In this document: piece after piece, positions 26,323 to 36,431 of the stretch | Layout of the letters: each line of letters begins with the position of its first letter | Position numbering within the stretch: the first letter of the stretch is position 1 | DNA from: Thermoproteaceae archaeon | Lineage (GTDB): Archaea; Thermoproteota; Thermoprotei; Thermoproteales; Thermoproteaceae | NCBI GenBank assembly: GCA_020833025.1 | Contig: JAJHRB010000003.1 | Coordinates: 1-42,980, forward strand | Direction of reading: 5' to 3' | DNA: 42,980 bases | The notes under the pieces: model-generated | What the model saw: only the letters and a program-made list of their open reading frames with translations | What the model was told of the DNA's origin: nothing | Database searches by the model: none | Translations under genes and position numbers: made by a program

Positions 26323-27048
26323 TCACAGGCTCTTCAGCCTCTCGAGGACCCTGTCGAGATACCTCAATCTGCCCACAACGGCGAGCCTCAGCCTTCTGCT
26401 GCCGCGCCGCACCTCGAATCTCGTGCCGCTGCCCGCCACTCTACCGTCGCAGACCAGCACAGAGCTATCCGCTGTCTCTACGACAACGCTGTCTGACGCC
26501 AGAACGAGAGGCCTCAAGTATAGCGTGAACGGCGCGGCGAACGAAACGACAATGACGTCCGCGCGGTAGTCAACGGCGGGCCCGAGGGCCGATACCGCGT
26601 AGCCGAGAGCCCCTTGAGGCGTCGAGACGATCACGCCGTCTGCCCTCCCGGCGAGCTCTCCCTCGTCTGTAACAAGCCTGAATCTCAGCGGCCTGCCTGG
26701 CTCAGTCCGGTGTATCAAGACCTCGTTGAGGGCCGTGCACTCGCCGCACGCCAGAGTCGGGAGCTCTACAACCCTGTAGTTCCCGCTCGCAATGGAGCCC
26801 ACAATCTCGTCCAGCGGCGTCCCGGGGCTCGCGCTCCTGTAGAAGTTCACGCTGCCCATCCCGAGGTGCACGACAACCGCGTCGAGCACGCACGGAAACT
26901 CTCTGATTGCATAGAGCAGCGTTCCGTCCCCGCCCAGAATGAAGACGTGAGAGAATTCTTCGTCGCAGCTCAAGTCGACCGCGCCGAGTCTTCTCTTAAG
27001 CTCCTCGGCAGCGCCTTTCAAGTCCGGCCTGTAATAGACGGCAAACAC
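26323..27048 (-). CDS. nadK: NAD kinase
   Basis: [47 protein letters not shown]. Confidence 0.9.
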   Translation of the reverse strand: MFAVYYRPDLKGAAEELKRRLGAVDLSCDEEFSHVFILGGDGTLLYAIREFPCVLDAVVVHLGMGSVNFYRSASPGTPLDEIVGSIASGNYRVVELPTLACGECTALNEVLIHRTEPGRPLRFRLVTDEGELAGRADGVIVSTPQGALGYAVSALGPAVDYRADVIVVSFAAPFTLYLRPLVLASDSVVVETADSSVLVCDGRVAGSGTRFEVRRGSRRLRLAVVGRLRYLDRVLERLKSL

Positions 27049-27159
27049 GTTCGCAATTCCCCGAGATTAAATTGGAGGTGCCGCCCAATCGCGCGGCGCG
27101 CCCCGCGGCTCGCCGCGCCTGTCGAGACGGGGCTGCAGCGAGCGCGCATTATGCCTCAA

Positions 27160-27173
27160 CAATGCATAAATAC
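27160..27173 (+). promoter_or_regulatory. Shared promoter element CAATGCATAAATAC
   Basis: Starts 32 nt before ATG 27192; matches the element at 29703 and 33584. Confidence 0.55.
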
Positions 27174-27191
27174 TGGGTTATATTTCTGGGC

Positions 27192-29129
27192 ATGTTAATA
27201 CAGCGGCGCGTCCGCCCGGTATACCCGTTCCCGGCAATTGTGGGCATGGAGGACGCGAAGCTCGCGCTGATGGTCGCCGCGGTTAACCCCTCTGTGGGCG
27301 GCGTGCTGCTCCGCGGCGACAAGGGAACCGGGAAGACGACGCTTGTCAGGTCATTCGCCGACGTGCTGCCGGAGGAGGAGGTCGTGGCGGGATGCCCGTT
27401 CAACTGCCACCCGGACGACCCGCGGCTCATGTGCGACGCGTGCTACGAGAGGTGGTCGCGGGGCGAGCCGCTCTCGCGGGCAAAGAGAAAAATGAGAGTG
27501 GTCGACCTCCCGCTCTCAATCACTGTCGACAGGCTGGTGGGCACCCTGGACATAAAGCGGGCTCTTAAGGAGGGAATCCGGGCGCTGCAGCCCGGGCTGC
27601 TTGCAGAGGCCAACCGCAACATACTGTACATCGACGAGGTGAACCTCCTCGACGACTACGTAATTGACGTGCTGCTCGACGCCGCCGCCTACGGCTGGAA
27701 CATAATAGAGAGGGAGGGCGTATCGATCAAGCACCCCGCCCGCTTCATTCTCGTCGGCTCGATGAACCCGGAGGAGGGAGAGCTCAGGCCGCAGCTCCTC
27801 GACAGATTCGGCCTCGTGGTCGACATCGAGGCGCCGAAGGACCCCGAGATAAGGGCGGAGATCGTCAGGCGGGTTGAGGAGTACGAGGCGGATCCCTTCG
27901 CGTTCTACGAGAAGTGGAGGCCGAAGGTAGAGGAGATCAGAGAGAGAATAGTGAGGGCCAGGGAGCTCGTCGGCAAGGTCGTAATCCCCGACGACATGCT
28001 GAGATTCCTCGCCGAGACCGTCGTCAAGATGAACGTGAGGACTAGCAGGGCCGAGATCATTACGGCCAGGGCGGCGAGAGCTATAGCGTCCCTCGACGGC
28101 AGGACCCGCGTGACGGCTGAGGACCTCAAGAAGGCAATGGAGCTGGCGCTGAAGCATAGGATAAAGAGCAGGCCGCTAGAGAGGCCGCCCCCTCCGCCCC
28201 CTCCTCCCCTTAACGTGCTGTCGATGATATGGAGGGGGCACAGGAGGGGGGAGGGCCTGAGCGGTAGGGAGCGCGGGGAGGGCGAGCAGAGGGAGGCGCC
28301 GGAGAGGAGGAGGGGGCAGGGGAGGGGCGACCCCCCGCTGGCCAGCCCGCACAAGCACGACTCGGGCGTGGGCCAGATTCTCGACGTCGAGCGCGCGCTC
28401 GGGCTCGAGAGGAGCAAGACGCCTGAGATGCCGCGGGGGCTGAGGTCGAGGCACTCGTGGAGGAGGGTTGTTGGGGGGCACGTCGGGATTCCGTACATGG
28501 CCGTTCCCGGCACCGGCGACGACGTGGACATAGCCGCGACGATCACGCACGCAGCGCTGAAGAGGCCCGGAGGGCCGCTGGAGATAGCCGACGACGACCT
28601 GATGGTGCGGGTCAGGAGGGCGAGGGCGCCGCGCGTGATGTTAATACTGCTGGACACGAGCGGCAGCATGGGATTCGCCAGGAGGATAGGCGTGGCCAAG
28701 GGCCTCGTGTACAGGCTGGCCGAGGAGGCGTACGTGAAGCGGAGCTACATCGCGCTCGCGGCGTTCCGGGGGGACGGCATTGACTACTTCCACCCGCCGA
28801 CGCGCCACTACGAGAGGATAGTGGAGGAGCTCTCGAGGCTCCCGCACGGCGGCTCGACCCCCCTCTCCGCCGCGCTAAAGTTCGCAATAGACTTCATATC
28901 GAGGCTCAAGCTCAAGCTGAGGGGCGACTACTGGGTCTACCTAATCACCGACGGCAAGGCCAACGTCCCGCTGCGCGATAACATAAGGGAGGAGGTGGCA
29001 GAGCTCGCGGCGGGGCTCTCGAAGCTTGCCAAGCTCGTCGTGTACGACGCAAGTCCCGGCTCGCTCTACCCGGGAGTGTCGTACATAGGCGTGCTCGCGC
29101 AGTACGCCCATTCTGTCGAGAGAGTCTAG
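27192..29129 (+). CDS. ChlI/ChlD (BchI/BchD, CobST-type) fusion: AAA+ ATPase plus vWA chelatase subunit
   Basis: [69 protein letters not shown], Pro-rich linker. Confidence 0.95.
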   Translation: MLIQRRVRPVYPFPAIVGMEDAKLALMVAAVNPSVGGVLLRGDKGTGKTTLVRSFADVLPEEEVVAGCPFNCHPDDPRLMCDACYERWSRGEPLSRAKRKMRVVDLPLSITVDRLVGTLDIKRALKEGIRALQPGLLAEANRNILYIDEVNLLDDYVIDVLLDAAAYGWNIIEREGVSIKHPARFILVGSMNPEEGELRPQLLDRFGLVVDIEAPKDPEIRAEIVRRVEEYEADPFAFYEKWRPKVEEIRERIVRARELVGKVVIPDDMLRFLAETVVKMNVRTSRAEIITARAARAIASLDGRTRVTAEDLKKAMELALKHRIKSRPLERPPPPPPPPLNVLSMIWRGHRRGEGLSGRERGEGEQREAPERRRGQGRGDPPLASPHKHDSGVGQILDVERALGLERSKTPEMPRGLRSRHSWRRVVGGHVGIPYMAVPGTGDDVDIAATITHAALKRPGGPLEIADDDLMVRVRRARAPRVMLILLDTSGSMGFARRIGVAKGLVYRLAEEAYVKRSYIALAAFRGDGIDYFHPPTRHYERIVEELSRLPHGGSTPLSAALKFAIDFISRLKLKLRGDYWVYLITDGKANVPLRDNIREEVAELAAGLSKLAKLVVYDASPGSLYPGVSYIGVLAQYAHSVERV

Positions 29130-29139
29130 CCGGCGGCCG

Positions 29140-29560
29140 TCACCTGGCGCGCCTCTCAGACGGCCTCAGCCTGCCCGGCGGCTCTCCCCTGAATCTCCAC
29201 AGCCCCCTCCCGAACGACTCCACGGCTATCTCCAGCTCCTCGGCCAGCATGTCGCTTATTAGGGGCTCGTCGGCCAGCGACGACACGAGAAGGTCTGTCA
29301 AGACCTCCTTAGACTCTGCGTCGCCGGCAATCACCTTGACGAGTGCCGCGCGCGGGTAGAACCAGACCCTGAGGGGGCCTCCTGCCGTCTCTACAACTAG
29401 TTCTCTCGACTCGTCGGAGGGCGGCCACAGGCCGAGCGCCCTGGCAGTGCTAATCGGGAAGCAGCTGCGGGGTCGGCGCCTCGAGGCCGCTGTTGAGCAG
29501 CGCCACTTCCTCCACCGACCTCCCCCCGGCCCTTATCCTCACTCTCAGCCTGATGGCCAC
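29140..29560 (-). pseudogene. Clan AA (retropepsin-like) aspartyl-protease-family protein, one-nucleotide frameshift
   Basis: VAIRLRVRIRAGGRSVEEVALLNSGLEAPTPQLLP / PISTARALGLWPPSDESRELVVETAGG...LISDMLAEELEIAVESFGRGLWRFRGEPP; frames join if one base is removed from the GGG near 29456-29460. TATA at about 29585. Confidence 0.6.
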
Positions 29561-29702
29561 TGAGAGCCGCCTTAATCCTGCCGATATAAGCGAAGGCCTT
29601 CGGCGCGATCCTGCCCATTCTCACTCTCCCCGCCACGCGCTGCCCGGCGCCGGGCTTAATAGCTGTGAGGCCGCCTTAGTACATGTATGCGTTACCGCGC
29701 GT

Positions 29703-29717
29703 CAATGCTTTAATACA
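29703..29717 (+). promoter_or_regulatory. Shared promoter element CAATGCTTTAATACA
   Basis: Starts 32 nt before ATG 29735; identical 15-mer at 33584-33598. Confidence 0.65.
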
Positions 29718-29734
29718 TTCACGTATTTAGCAGT

Positions 29735-31213
29735 ATGTCATCAAGAGTCCTCGCCGCGCTGCTGACGCTGCTGCTCGCGCCGCTGGCGTGCGCGAGCGCA
29801 GTCGCGGTGCAGCTGAGAGTCCCCCACGGCGCTGCCGGAGATGTCGTGCACGTGCAGCCCAACGCGACGCTGGGCGGCATTGTCGCCGTGGAGTCGCGGC
29901 AGGACGGGGCCCTGCACTGCCGCGCGAGGCTCGTCTGTCATAACTGCACCGTGTCGCCGGAGGAGTTCACTGCCGTGCTGAGGCTGAGGCACGACGCGAG
30001 GGCAGTTCCCGTCGAGGTCAGGCTCGGCGGCAGTACCGCCGAGCTGCGCGCGGTGGTCGAGTGCAACGGCAGTGCCGCCGTCGCGAGGAAGCTCTTCATT
30101 CCGAGAGCCGAGTGGAGAGTCGGCGTCGAGGTCGTGGCTCCCTCAGACATATTCTGCTCCTTTGACCAGAGGTACGAGCCGTATACATTTATCGTGAGGC
30201 CCAGCTACGTGCCCGAGCTAATCCGGCTCATCACTCAGGAGTCGCGGGCGGGCGGGCATCCTGACCTGATAGGGCTCGTGTGCATAAGGGTCAACAGCAC
30301 GGCAGGGCTCAAGTACACGGCAGTATTGATGTTCGCGAGGCCTGACGGCTCCCCGGCGCCCATCTCGACCCAGTCGCTGCTCCTACACCCCGAGCTGCCG
30401 CAGCAGCACGGGACTGCCGTCGTGCCGGACATCGAGGGCTATCAAGTCGTGCCGCTGTTTTACCCCGGACACGCCGAGCAGGCGGCCGGCAGGTACAGAG
30501 TGACCCTCCTCCTGATACCGCAAGGCGGCTCGAGGCCCGTCTACAACACAACGTTCTACATCACCGTGATATCGACGCGGGGAGAGGCAGTGGCGCTGGC
30601 AGCGTTCTCCGCCTTTGTTGCAATTCCCGCGATGGTCTACCTCCTGTTCCGCTTCGCCAGGAGGGCCACGCTCGGCGACCTGGCCTTCGCGGCGCTCATG
30701 GCCCCGTTGCTCTTCGTGACCGTATACATACCTGGCAGTGTGGCGCGCGGCATCGGAGCGTTTCTCGGCCCGTTCGACTGGCTCGTGTACGGCATTCTCT
30801 TCGACACCGTCGAGTTCGCCCTGCTCGCAATTGCCGTCACGCTCAGGCCGAAGCCCGGCGTGTTGACGGCAATATTCTTCTTCCGCTGGCTGCTAAGCGT
30901 GCTTTACTTCGGCAGGGCCAGCGTGATATCCGCGCTCTGGCTGGCCACGTCGGCGCTCTTTTACGAGGGCGCGCTGTACCTATCCGGCGCCACCCGGGGG
31001 AGGCCGACCTTCGCGCGGGTCGCCGTCCCTCTGGTGCTCGGAGGGGCCTTTGACAGATATGTCGACATGGTCATGTACATGGCCCTGTACAGGCTGTACT
31101 ACGCCGGCTGGTACCTCCTGAGCTACGTGATCGGGACATCTGTCTACTCGGCGCTCGGGGCCCTGCTCGGGAGGCAGTACGCGAGGGTCGTGAGGGGGGC
31201 GCTCCATGAGTGA
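29735..31213 (+). CDS. Membrane protein with signal peptide, about 270-aa predicted extracellular domain and C-terminal multi-TM domain; candidate ECF S-component
   Basis: Exported N-terminal region, C-terminal hydrophobic helices; overlaps the EcfAA' gene. Confidence 0.7.
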   Translation: MSSRVLAALLTLLLAPLACASAVAVQLRVPHGAAGDVVHVQPNATLGGIVAVESRQDGALHCRARLVCHNCTVSPEEFTAVLRLRHDARAVPVEVRLGGSTAELRAVVECNGSAAVARKLFIPRAEWRVGVEVVAPSDIFCSFDQRYEPYTFIVRPSYVPELIRLITQESRAGGHPDLIGLVCIRVNSTAGLKYTAVLMFARPDGSPAPISTQSLLLHPELPQQHGTAVVPDIEGYQVVPLFYPGHAEQAAGRYRVTLLLIPQGGSRPVYNTTFYITVISTRGEAVALAAFSAFVAIPAMVYLLFRFARRATLGDLAFAALMAPLLFVTVYIPGSVARGIGAFLGPFDWLVYGILFDTVEFALLAIAVTLRPKPGVLTAIFFFRWLLSVLYFGRASVISALWLATSALFYEGALYLSGATRGRPTFARVAVPLVLGGAFDRYVDMVMYMALYRLYYAGWYLLSYVIGTSVYSALGALLGRQYARVVRGALHE

Positions 31214-32747
31214 GGTGGCCCTCAGGAAGGTCAGGGTGGTCTACCCGGGAGGCGTTGTGGGGCTTGAGGTTGACCGGCTCGAGATCGGGGGCCCTGGCCT
31301 CTTCCTAATTGCCGGGAGGTCGGGCTCGGGGAAGTCCACGCTCGGCAAGGTGATCGCCGGGGTGATACCGAGGGTGGAAAAGGCAGAGGTGGCGGGAGAG
31401 GTCAGGGCGCCGCCCCGGGCGGCCTACCTGCACCAGTCGCCCTACGACCAGGTGTTCTCGACGTATGTTATCGACGAGTTCTTGCTTGCTAAGGAGCTCT
31501 CTGGCTCGCGCCTCGACGTGCTCGAGGCGGCAAAGCTCGTAGGCATTGAGGAGTTGCTGGGCGCGAGGACGTCGGAGCTCTCCGGCGGGCAGCTGCAGAA
31601 GGTCCTCCTCGGCGTCACGCACCTCCTTGACTTCCCGCTCTACGTCCTCGACGAGCCGCTCGCCCACCTGGACCCCAGGAGCGCGAGAGAGCTTCTCGGC
31701 GCCGTGGTCAAGCTGAAGAGGGACAAGACGGTGCTGCTCATAGAGCACAGGCTCAAGGAGGTCTTGCAGATCTCCAGACACATAGACATGATAATTTTGC
31801 TCGACGGCGGCAGGATTGTCGACATAATGAGGCCCGAGGACGTGTCTGCAAAAGCTTGGCTTCTCTCGCGGCTCGGGCTGAGGCTCCCGCTGAGCCTGAA
31901 GTGCTCGCTGAGGCTAGGAGTCCCCGCGGCTGACCCCCTCGACCCCGCGCCTGTAGAGCGGGCCTTGGAGCTCTACAGGCCGCGCGGCAGCGCTGGCGAG
32001 GCGGGCGAGGCCGTGGTGGAGGTGAGGGGGCTGCACTTCTCTTACGGGAGGAGGGTTGTGTTCGCGGAAGCCGACTACGCGGCCAAGTCAAGGGCGGTGT
32101 ACGTGCTGTTCGGCAGGAACGGCAGCGGGAAGTCGACATTCTTGCACATACTCGCCGGGGTGCTCAAGCCAAGGAGAGGTCTCGTGCGCGTCGCGGGGAG
32201 GGCGGCGTACGTGCCCCAGAACCCCGACCTCACGCTAATGCACGAGACCGTGGAGAAGGAGCTCCTCAGCAGGACGAGGGCGTGGGCCAGGTCGAGGGCC
32301 GAGGCCAGAGAGCTCGCCCTCAAGGTGGCCGACGCGCTGGGCGTGAGACAGCTGATGGGCAGGAACCCCCACGCGCTCTCCAGGGGCCAGAGGTTCAGGG
32401 TGGCGCTGGCCGCTGCGCTGTCCTCGCGGCCGAGAGTCCTCTTGCTCGACGAGGTGACCTCGGGGCAGGACGAGGAGAGCATCGAGGCTCTGGGCAGGGC
32501 GCTCCGAGAGTTCGTGAGAGAGGGAAACGTCGCAATTATCGCAACTCACGACGTCTACTTCGCGCTCGACTTAGCGGACCGCGCGTCCGTTATCGCGGGA
32601 GGCCGCATAACGGAGCCGAGGCCTGTCGGCGACGTGCTGACCGACGAGGGGCTCCTCGAGGCCGGCAACCTGGTCGCGCCGCCGCACTTAGAGATCTGTA
32701 AGAGGCGGGGCATGCCGCCGGTCAGGGAGAGGGAGCTATGCGGCTGA
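31206..32747 (+). CDS. ECF-type ABC transporter ATPase, two fused ATPase domains (EcfA-A')
   Basis: GRSGSGKSTLGKV + LSGGQLQKVLLGVTHLLDFPLYVLDEPLAHLDP; GRNGSGKSTFLHIL + LSRGQRFRVALAAALSSRPRVLLLDEVTSGQD. Confidence 0.95.
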   Translation: MSEVALRKVRVVYPGGVVGLEVDRLEIGGPGLFLIAGRSGSGKSTLGKVIAGVIPRVEKAEVAGEVRAPPRAAYLHQSPYDQVFSTYVIDEFLLAKELSGSRLDVLEAAKLVGIEELLGARTSELSGGQLQKVLLGVTHLLDFPLYVLDEPLAHLDPRSARELLGAVVKLKRDKTVLLIEHRLKEVLQISRHIDMIILLDGGRIVDIMRPEDVSAKAWLLSRLGLRLPLSLKCSLRLGVPAADPLDPAPVERALELYRPRGSAGEAGEAVVEVRGLHFSYGRRVVFAEADYAAKSRAVYVLFGRNGSGKSTFLHILAGVLKPRRGLVRVAGRAAYVPQNPDLTLMHETVEKELLSRTRAWARSRAEARELALKVADALGVRQLMGRNPHALSRGQRFRVALAAALSSRPRVLLLDEVTSGQDEESIEALGRALREFVREGNVAIIATHDVYFALDLADRASVIAGGRITEPRPVGDVLTDEGLLEAGNLVAPPHLEICKRRGMPPVRERELCG

Positions 32748-33553
32748 GCTTCACGGCAAAGCTCGCGCTGCTGGCAGCATTCAACGTGCTCGCAATAGCG
32801 CTCGACTACCTTCCCAACTTAATCGCGCTGGCGGCAGCGGCGGCCGCGATATGGGCCGCGGCGAGGCCCTCAGGCGACAGGCTGAAGCTCACGGCGCTCG
32901 TGGTGGTCCCGTCGGTGTGGTCCGTGGTCGTCTTACAGGGGCTATTCTACACGGGATGGCCCAGGACGGTCATCCTCACGATAATTCCGCCTGAGGCGCC
33001 CGTCCTCGGCTGGCTGACGGGCGGCGTCTACCTAACCTACCAGGGAATGCTGTACGGCCTGAAGCAGAGCCTCAGGATAGTCTCGGTAGCGCTCGTCGGC
33101 CTTGCAGTGGTGTGGACGTCGACGGAGAGAGAAATGATGGCAGAGCTCAGGCGCCTGCTGAGGGGCGCGACCCTGTCGGTCGGCGCCACTGTCGCGGCCA
33201 GGTTCTTCGACGTGTTCGCGCAGGACGCAAGGGCTGCGATGATAGCGTACAGGACGGCCGGCTACAGAATACTCGGCGCGAGCACGCTCAGACTGATCGT
33301 GCCCCTGGCAGTGCAGGTTCTGAGGAGGAGCTACGTGGTCACGCTCGCGCTGATAACGCGCGGGTTCAGCCCCGGGGTCAGGATCTCGTCAGGCGCGAGG
33401 CTAGGGGCCCTCGACATCGCGGCTATCGCCGCCTCGCTGGCAGTCGCCGGGACTGTCGGGCTGCTGAAGCTCCTCGCGCTGCTGTACATCATCGACGTGC
33501 TGTACATACCACAGCTGCGCGAGCTTTACTGGTACACAATCAATTATGTTTGA
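32738..33553 (+). CDS. ECF transporter transmembrane component (EcfT/CbiQ-like)
   Basis: Multi-TM, ARAAMIAYRTAGYRILGASTLRLIVPLAVQVLRRSYVVTLALITRGF coupling-helix-like Ala-Arg region; overlaps the ATPase gene by 10 nt. Confidence 0.85.
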   Translation: MRLSFTAKLALLAAFNVLAIALDYLPNLIALAAAAAAIWAAARPSGDRLKLTALVVVPSVWSVVVLQGLFYTGWPRTVILTIIPPEAPVLGWLTGGVYLTYQGMLYGLKQSLRIVSVALVGLAVVWTSTEREMMAELRRLLRGATLSVGATVAARFFDVFAQDARAAMIAYRTAGYRILGASTLRLIVPLAVQVLRRSYVVTLALITRGFSPGVRISSGARLGALDIAAIAASLAVAGTVGLLKLLALLYIIDVLYIPQLRELYWYTINYV

Positions 33554-33583
33554 TTCCGACCACGTTTCCCATACAGAGTGGAA

Positions 33584-33598
33584 CAATGCTTTAATACA
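33584..33598 (+). promoter_or_regulatory. Shared promoter element CAATGCTTTAATACA
   Basis: Identical 15-mer to 29703-29717; 32 nt before the in-frame GTG at 33616. Confidence 0.65.
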
Positions 33599-33615
33599 AC
33601 AACGTGCGCATAGGC

Positions 33616-35325
33616 GTGAGGAGGGCGGGCATAGTAGCAGGCGTGATAGCCGCCGTTATAATCGCGGCGATCGCGGCGCTGCTGGCGCTGCCGAAGGCCC
33701 CGGCGCCCAAGCCCAACGCCACCGTCTCGCTCCCAGCGGCGCCGGCCGCGCCGGGAATCTCGCTCGCGTGGCAGTCGCCGCCGCTGATTGAGAGAGGCTG
33801 GCTGGTGGAACATGGGATGTATGAGAGGGCGTGGACCTGGTGGACTTTCAGCAAGGGCATTGTCCAAGTCTCGCCCGACGGCAGGTATGTCGCCGTCGGC
33901 ACGCAGAGGGGGGAAGTGGTTGTGCTTGACAGAGACGGGAGGGAGGTCGCCAGGTTTACATACGGCGCCGGGCGCGTGCCGTACTACGTTCTCGAGTTCT
34001 CGCCCGACGGCAGGTACCTCGCGGTCGGCATTGCGTCCAGGGAGGGAGAGCTGATAGTCTACGACACGTCGACATGGCGCGAGGCCGCGCACTTTAACTT
34101 CTCCTCCTACCTTAAAGGCCCCTCGAACGCCACTGAGTCCGCAATACTGAAGCAGCCGTGGTACGGCATCCGGCCGACATTCTTGCTGTTCCGCGGCGAC
34201 ATTCTCTACGTCACGGTGGGCGAGCCTCACATAGACCCCGAGACCCAGTCGCCTGTCTACTTCAAGGTCGCGATGGACCTCTTCAAGCTGTACCCCGAGC
34301 TGAGGAGGAGGTTTCCGAACTTGACGTCATACGTCGCGGTGAGGTACGCCGGGACTCAGTGGTCTAGAGTACTCGCAATAGACACGAAGACATGGCGCGT
34401 GAGGTGGGTCTGGCCCAGGGAGGAGCCGGCCGAGACTATGATACCCAACCTCGCCTCGGACGCGGGGAGGAGGTACCTCGCCCTCTCGACGTGGTGGTAC
34501 GTGTCGCGCAGCGACCCATACAAGTGGCACAGCGGAATGCTGTTCGTGCTAAACGCGACTAGCGGCGAGCTGCTGTACGTATTTGACGTGCCTCCCTACG
34601 TGCCGTACTTCAACTATACCTCAATCTGGACGGCGCCGGCCTTCACTCCCGACGGGAAGTACCTCGCCTTTGCGACTGGCGATGGCAGGGTTTACGTGCT
34701 TGACAACCTGCGCTCTATTGCCGAGAGGGGGGCCGTCGTGCTCTGGGCCGCGTCTATCTCCGACGTCCTGCCGGCGCAGGTACTGCTCATACCGCAAAAG
34801 GGTGGAGAGACAAAGGTCATACAGTCGTACATATACACGTTTGGCGGCCTCGCGGGCATTGTGAACGATAGAGTGATCGCCTACACGTCCGCTACCTATA
34901 CCACCTACTGGGCGCCTGGAGTCGAGCGCAAGCCAGTAACGCAACATCCAAACCAAACGAAACTCTTCGTGTTTGACCTGAACGGGACGCTCCTCTACGT
35001 CGACAAGTTCCTCGGCAAGCCCGCATACGGCAAGGTCGTGCCGTTTGCGATATCCGGCTGCATGCTGGCCGTCGGCGTGGGGAATGATTGGGTGACAAGC
35101 GACGTCTCAATGATGGGGGTGTATGTCTGGGACGTCTGTAGACTGGCTCAAGTGGGTAGATTTCTGACTGTTAAATACGGGGTGCCTCTCGACGTGGCGA
35201 TGTCGGGCAATCGCGTGTATGTATTGACGGGGCTTATCAACGCAGCTCCCAGCGAGACGGCGCCGGCGAACATAATTGGCGAGTACCGGCTGCTCGCACT
35301 TGAGCTGGGCCGGCCGGCGGGGTAG
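33616..35325 (+). CDS. Exported/membrane-anchored beta-propeller (WD40/PQQ-like) protein
   Basis: N-terminal TM; repeated VSPDGRYVAVGTQRGEVVVLDRDG, FSPDGRYLAVGIASREGELIVYD, FTPDGKYLAFATGDGRVYVLD blades. Confidence 0.85.
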   Translation: MRRAGIVAGVIAAVIIAAIAALLALPKAPAPKPNATVSLPAAPAAPGISLAWQSPPLIERGWLVEHGMYERAWTWWTFSKGIVQVSPDGRYVAVGTQRGEVVVLDRDGREVARFTYGAGRVPYYVLEFSPDGRYLAVGIASREGELIVYDTSTWREAAHFNFSSYLKGPSNATESAILKQPWYGIRPTFLLFRGDILYVTVGEPHIDPETQSPVYFKVAMDLFKLYPELRRRFPNLTSYVAVRYAGTQWSRVLAIDTKTWRVRWVWPREEPAETMIPNLASDAGRRYLALSTWWYVSRSDPYKWHSGMLFVLNATSGELLYVFDVPPYVPYFNYTSIWTAPAFTPDGKYLAFATGDGRVYVLDNLRSIAERGAVVLWAASISDVLPAQVLLIPQKGGETKVIQSYIYTFGGLAGIVNDRVIAYTSATYTTYWAPGVERKPVTQHPNQTKLFVFDLNGTLLYVDKFLGKPAYGKVVPFAISGCMLAVGVGNDWVTSDVSMMGVYVWDVCRLAQVGRFLTVKYGVPLDVAMSGNRVYVLTGLINAAPSETAPANIIGEYRLLALELGRPAG

Positions 35326-35340
35326 CTCCGTTTTTTCATG

Positions 35341-35377
35341 CAATACTTAAATTCCGCTTTTCGCGTAATACTTAAAT
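35341..35377 (+). promoter_or_regulatory. Duplicated AATACTTAAAT element (35342-35352 and 35367-35377)
   Basis: Two exact 11-mers 25 bp apart; the second is placed as TATA for ATG 35399. Confidence 0.65.
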
Positions 35378-35398
35378 CTTGTAGAATTATTACACCCC

Positions 35399-36409
35399 AT
35401 GGGCTCCGAGGCGTTGCTCAAGCCTCCCGAGCCTCCTCCGGACGAGATTTACAGGATTGTGCTGCACGCGCAGGCCTTTTACGTGCTCGACGCTGCGCTA
35501 GAGCTTGACCTCTTCGAGAGGCTAAAGACTCCCAAGACTGCGGGGGAGCTGGCCGGGGAGCTGGGCACGGACCCCGCCCTGACGGAGACGGTGTGCGACG
35601 CGCTAGCCGCGCTGGGCCTCCTCAAGAAACGCGGCGGCGCCTACGAAAACTCAGCGCTTGCAAGTGCCTACCTCACGGAGGGCTCGCCCTACTGCATGAA
35701 GAACCTCCTGCGCCTGATGAGGTCGTCCCTGAGGGACAGGTGGCCCCGCCTTCTCGACGCGCTGCGCGGGAAGCCCGTCGGGGCGGGCGGGCGCGACCCG
35801 CGGCTCTTCACGCTGGCCGTGGCCGAGAGCGCGCTGGCAGGCGGCCTGCACGGGGTGGTGGAGGTGCTGAGGGAAATTGAGGACCTCAAGAGGGCCAGGA
35901 GGCTCCTCGACCTCGGGGGCGGCCACGGGCTTTACTCCGTCGCCTTGGTCAAGCTGTTCCCCCAGCTGCACGCCTACGTCCTCGACCTCCCCGAGGTTTT
36001 AGAGGTGGCCAGGGAAATTGTGAGCAGATACGGCGGGGACGTGATCGACAGGGTGCACTTCGTGCCCGCCGACTTCACGAGAGACGACATAGGCAGCGGC
36101 TACGACGTCGTTCTCGCCTCGCACTCCCTTTACGGCTACCGGGAGCGGCTCGCGGAAATCTTGAGGAAAGTGCACGCGGCGCTGAACGGCGGGGGCCTCT
36201 TCATATCGAATCACGCGCACAAGTCGCAGGGGCTGAGGGCCTCCCTCTTCGAGCTCCAGATAGCCATGGCCCGCAGGGGATTCTCGCTCTTCAGCGTGGG
36301 GGAGCTAATGTCGCGGCTCAGAGAGGCCGGGTTTGTCGTCGAGGACGTGGCGGTCGTGGGCGGCGCGTGGCCCTCGACGATAGTTGTTGCCAGGAAGCCG
36401 TTACAATAG
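35399..36409 (+). CDS. SAM-dependent O-methyltransferase (acetylserotonin/BchU-CrtF-like family)
   Basis: N-terminal wHTH dimerisation domain, LLDLGGGHGLYSVALVKLFP SAM motif, YDVVLASHSLYGY. Confidence 0.85.
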   Translation: MGSEALLKPPEPPPDEIYRIVLHAQAFYVLDAALELDLFERLKTPKTAGELAGELGTDPALTETVCDALAALGLLKKRGGAYENSALASAYLTEGSPYCMKNLLRLMRSSLRDRWPRLLDALRGKPVGAGGRDPRLFTLAVAESALAGGLHGVVEVLREIEDLKRARRLLDLGGGHGLYSVALVKLFPQLHAYVLDLPEVLEVAREIVSRYGGDVIDRVHFVPADFTRDDIGSGYDVVLASHSLYGYRERLAEILRKVHAALNGGGLFISNHAHKSQGLRASLFELQIAMARRGFSLFSVGELMSRLREAGFVVEDVAVVGGAWPSTIVVARKPLQ

Positions 36410-36431
36410 GCAAACCCCGCCCCCGGGCAGG

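Noticed and set aside
27370-27470. Cys cluster [18 protein letters not shown] in the ChlI-ChlD fusion as a novel metal site
   Set aside because: This insertion is, to my knowledge, a known feature of the ChlI/BchI-like family, so it is not new.
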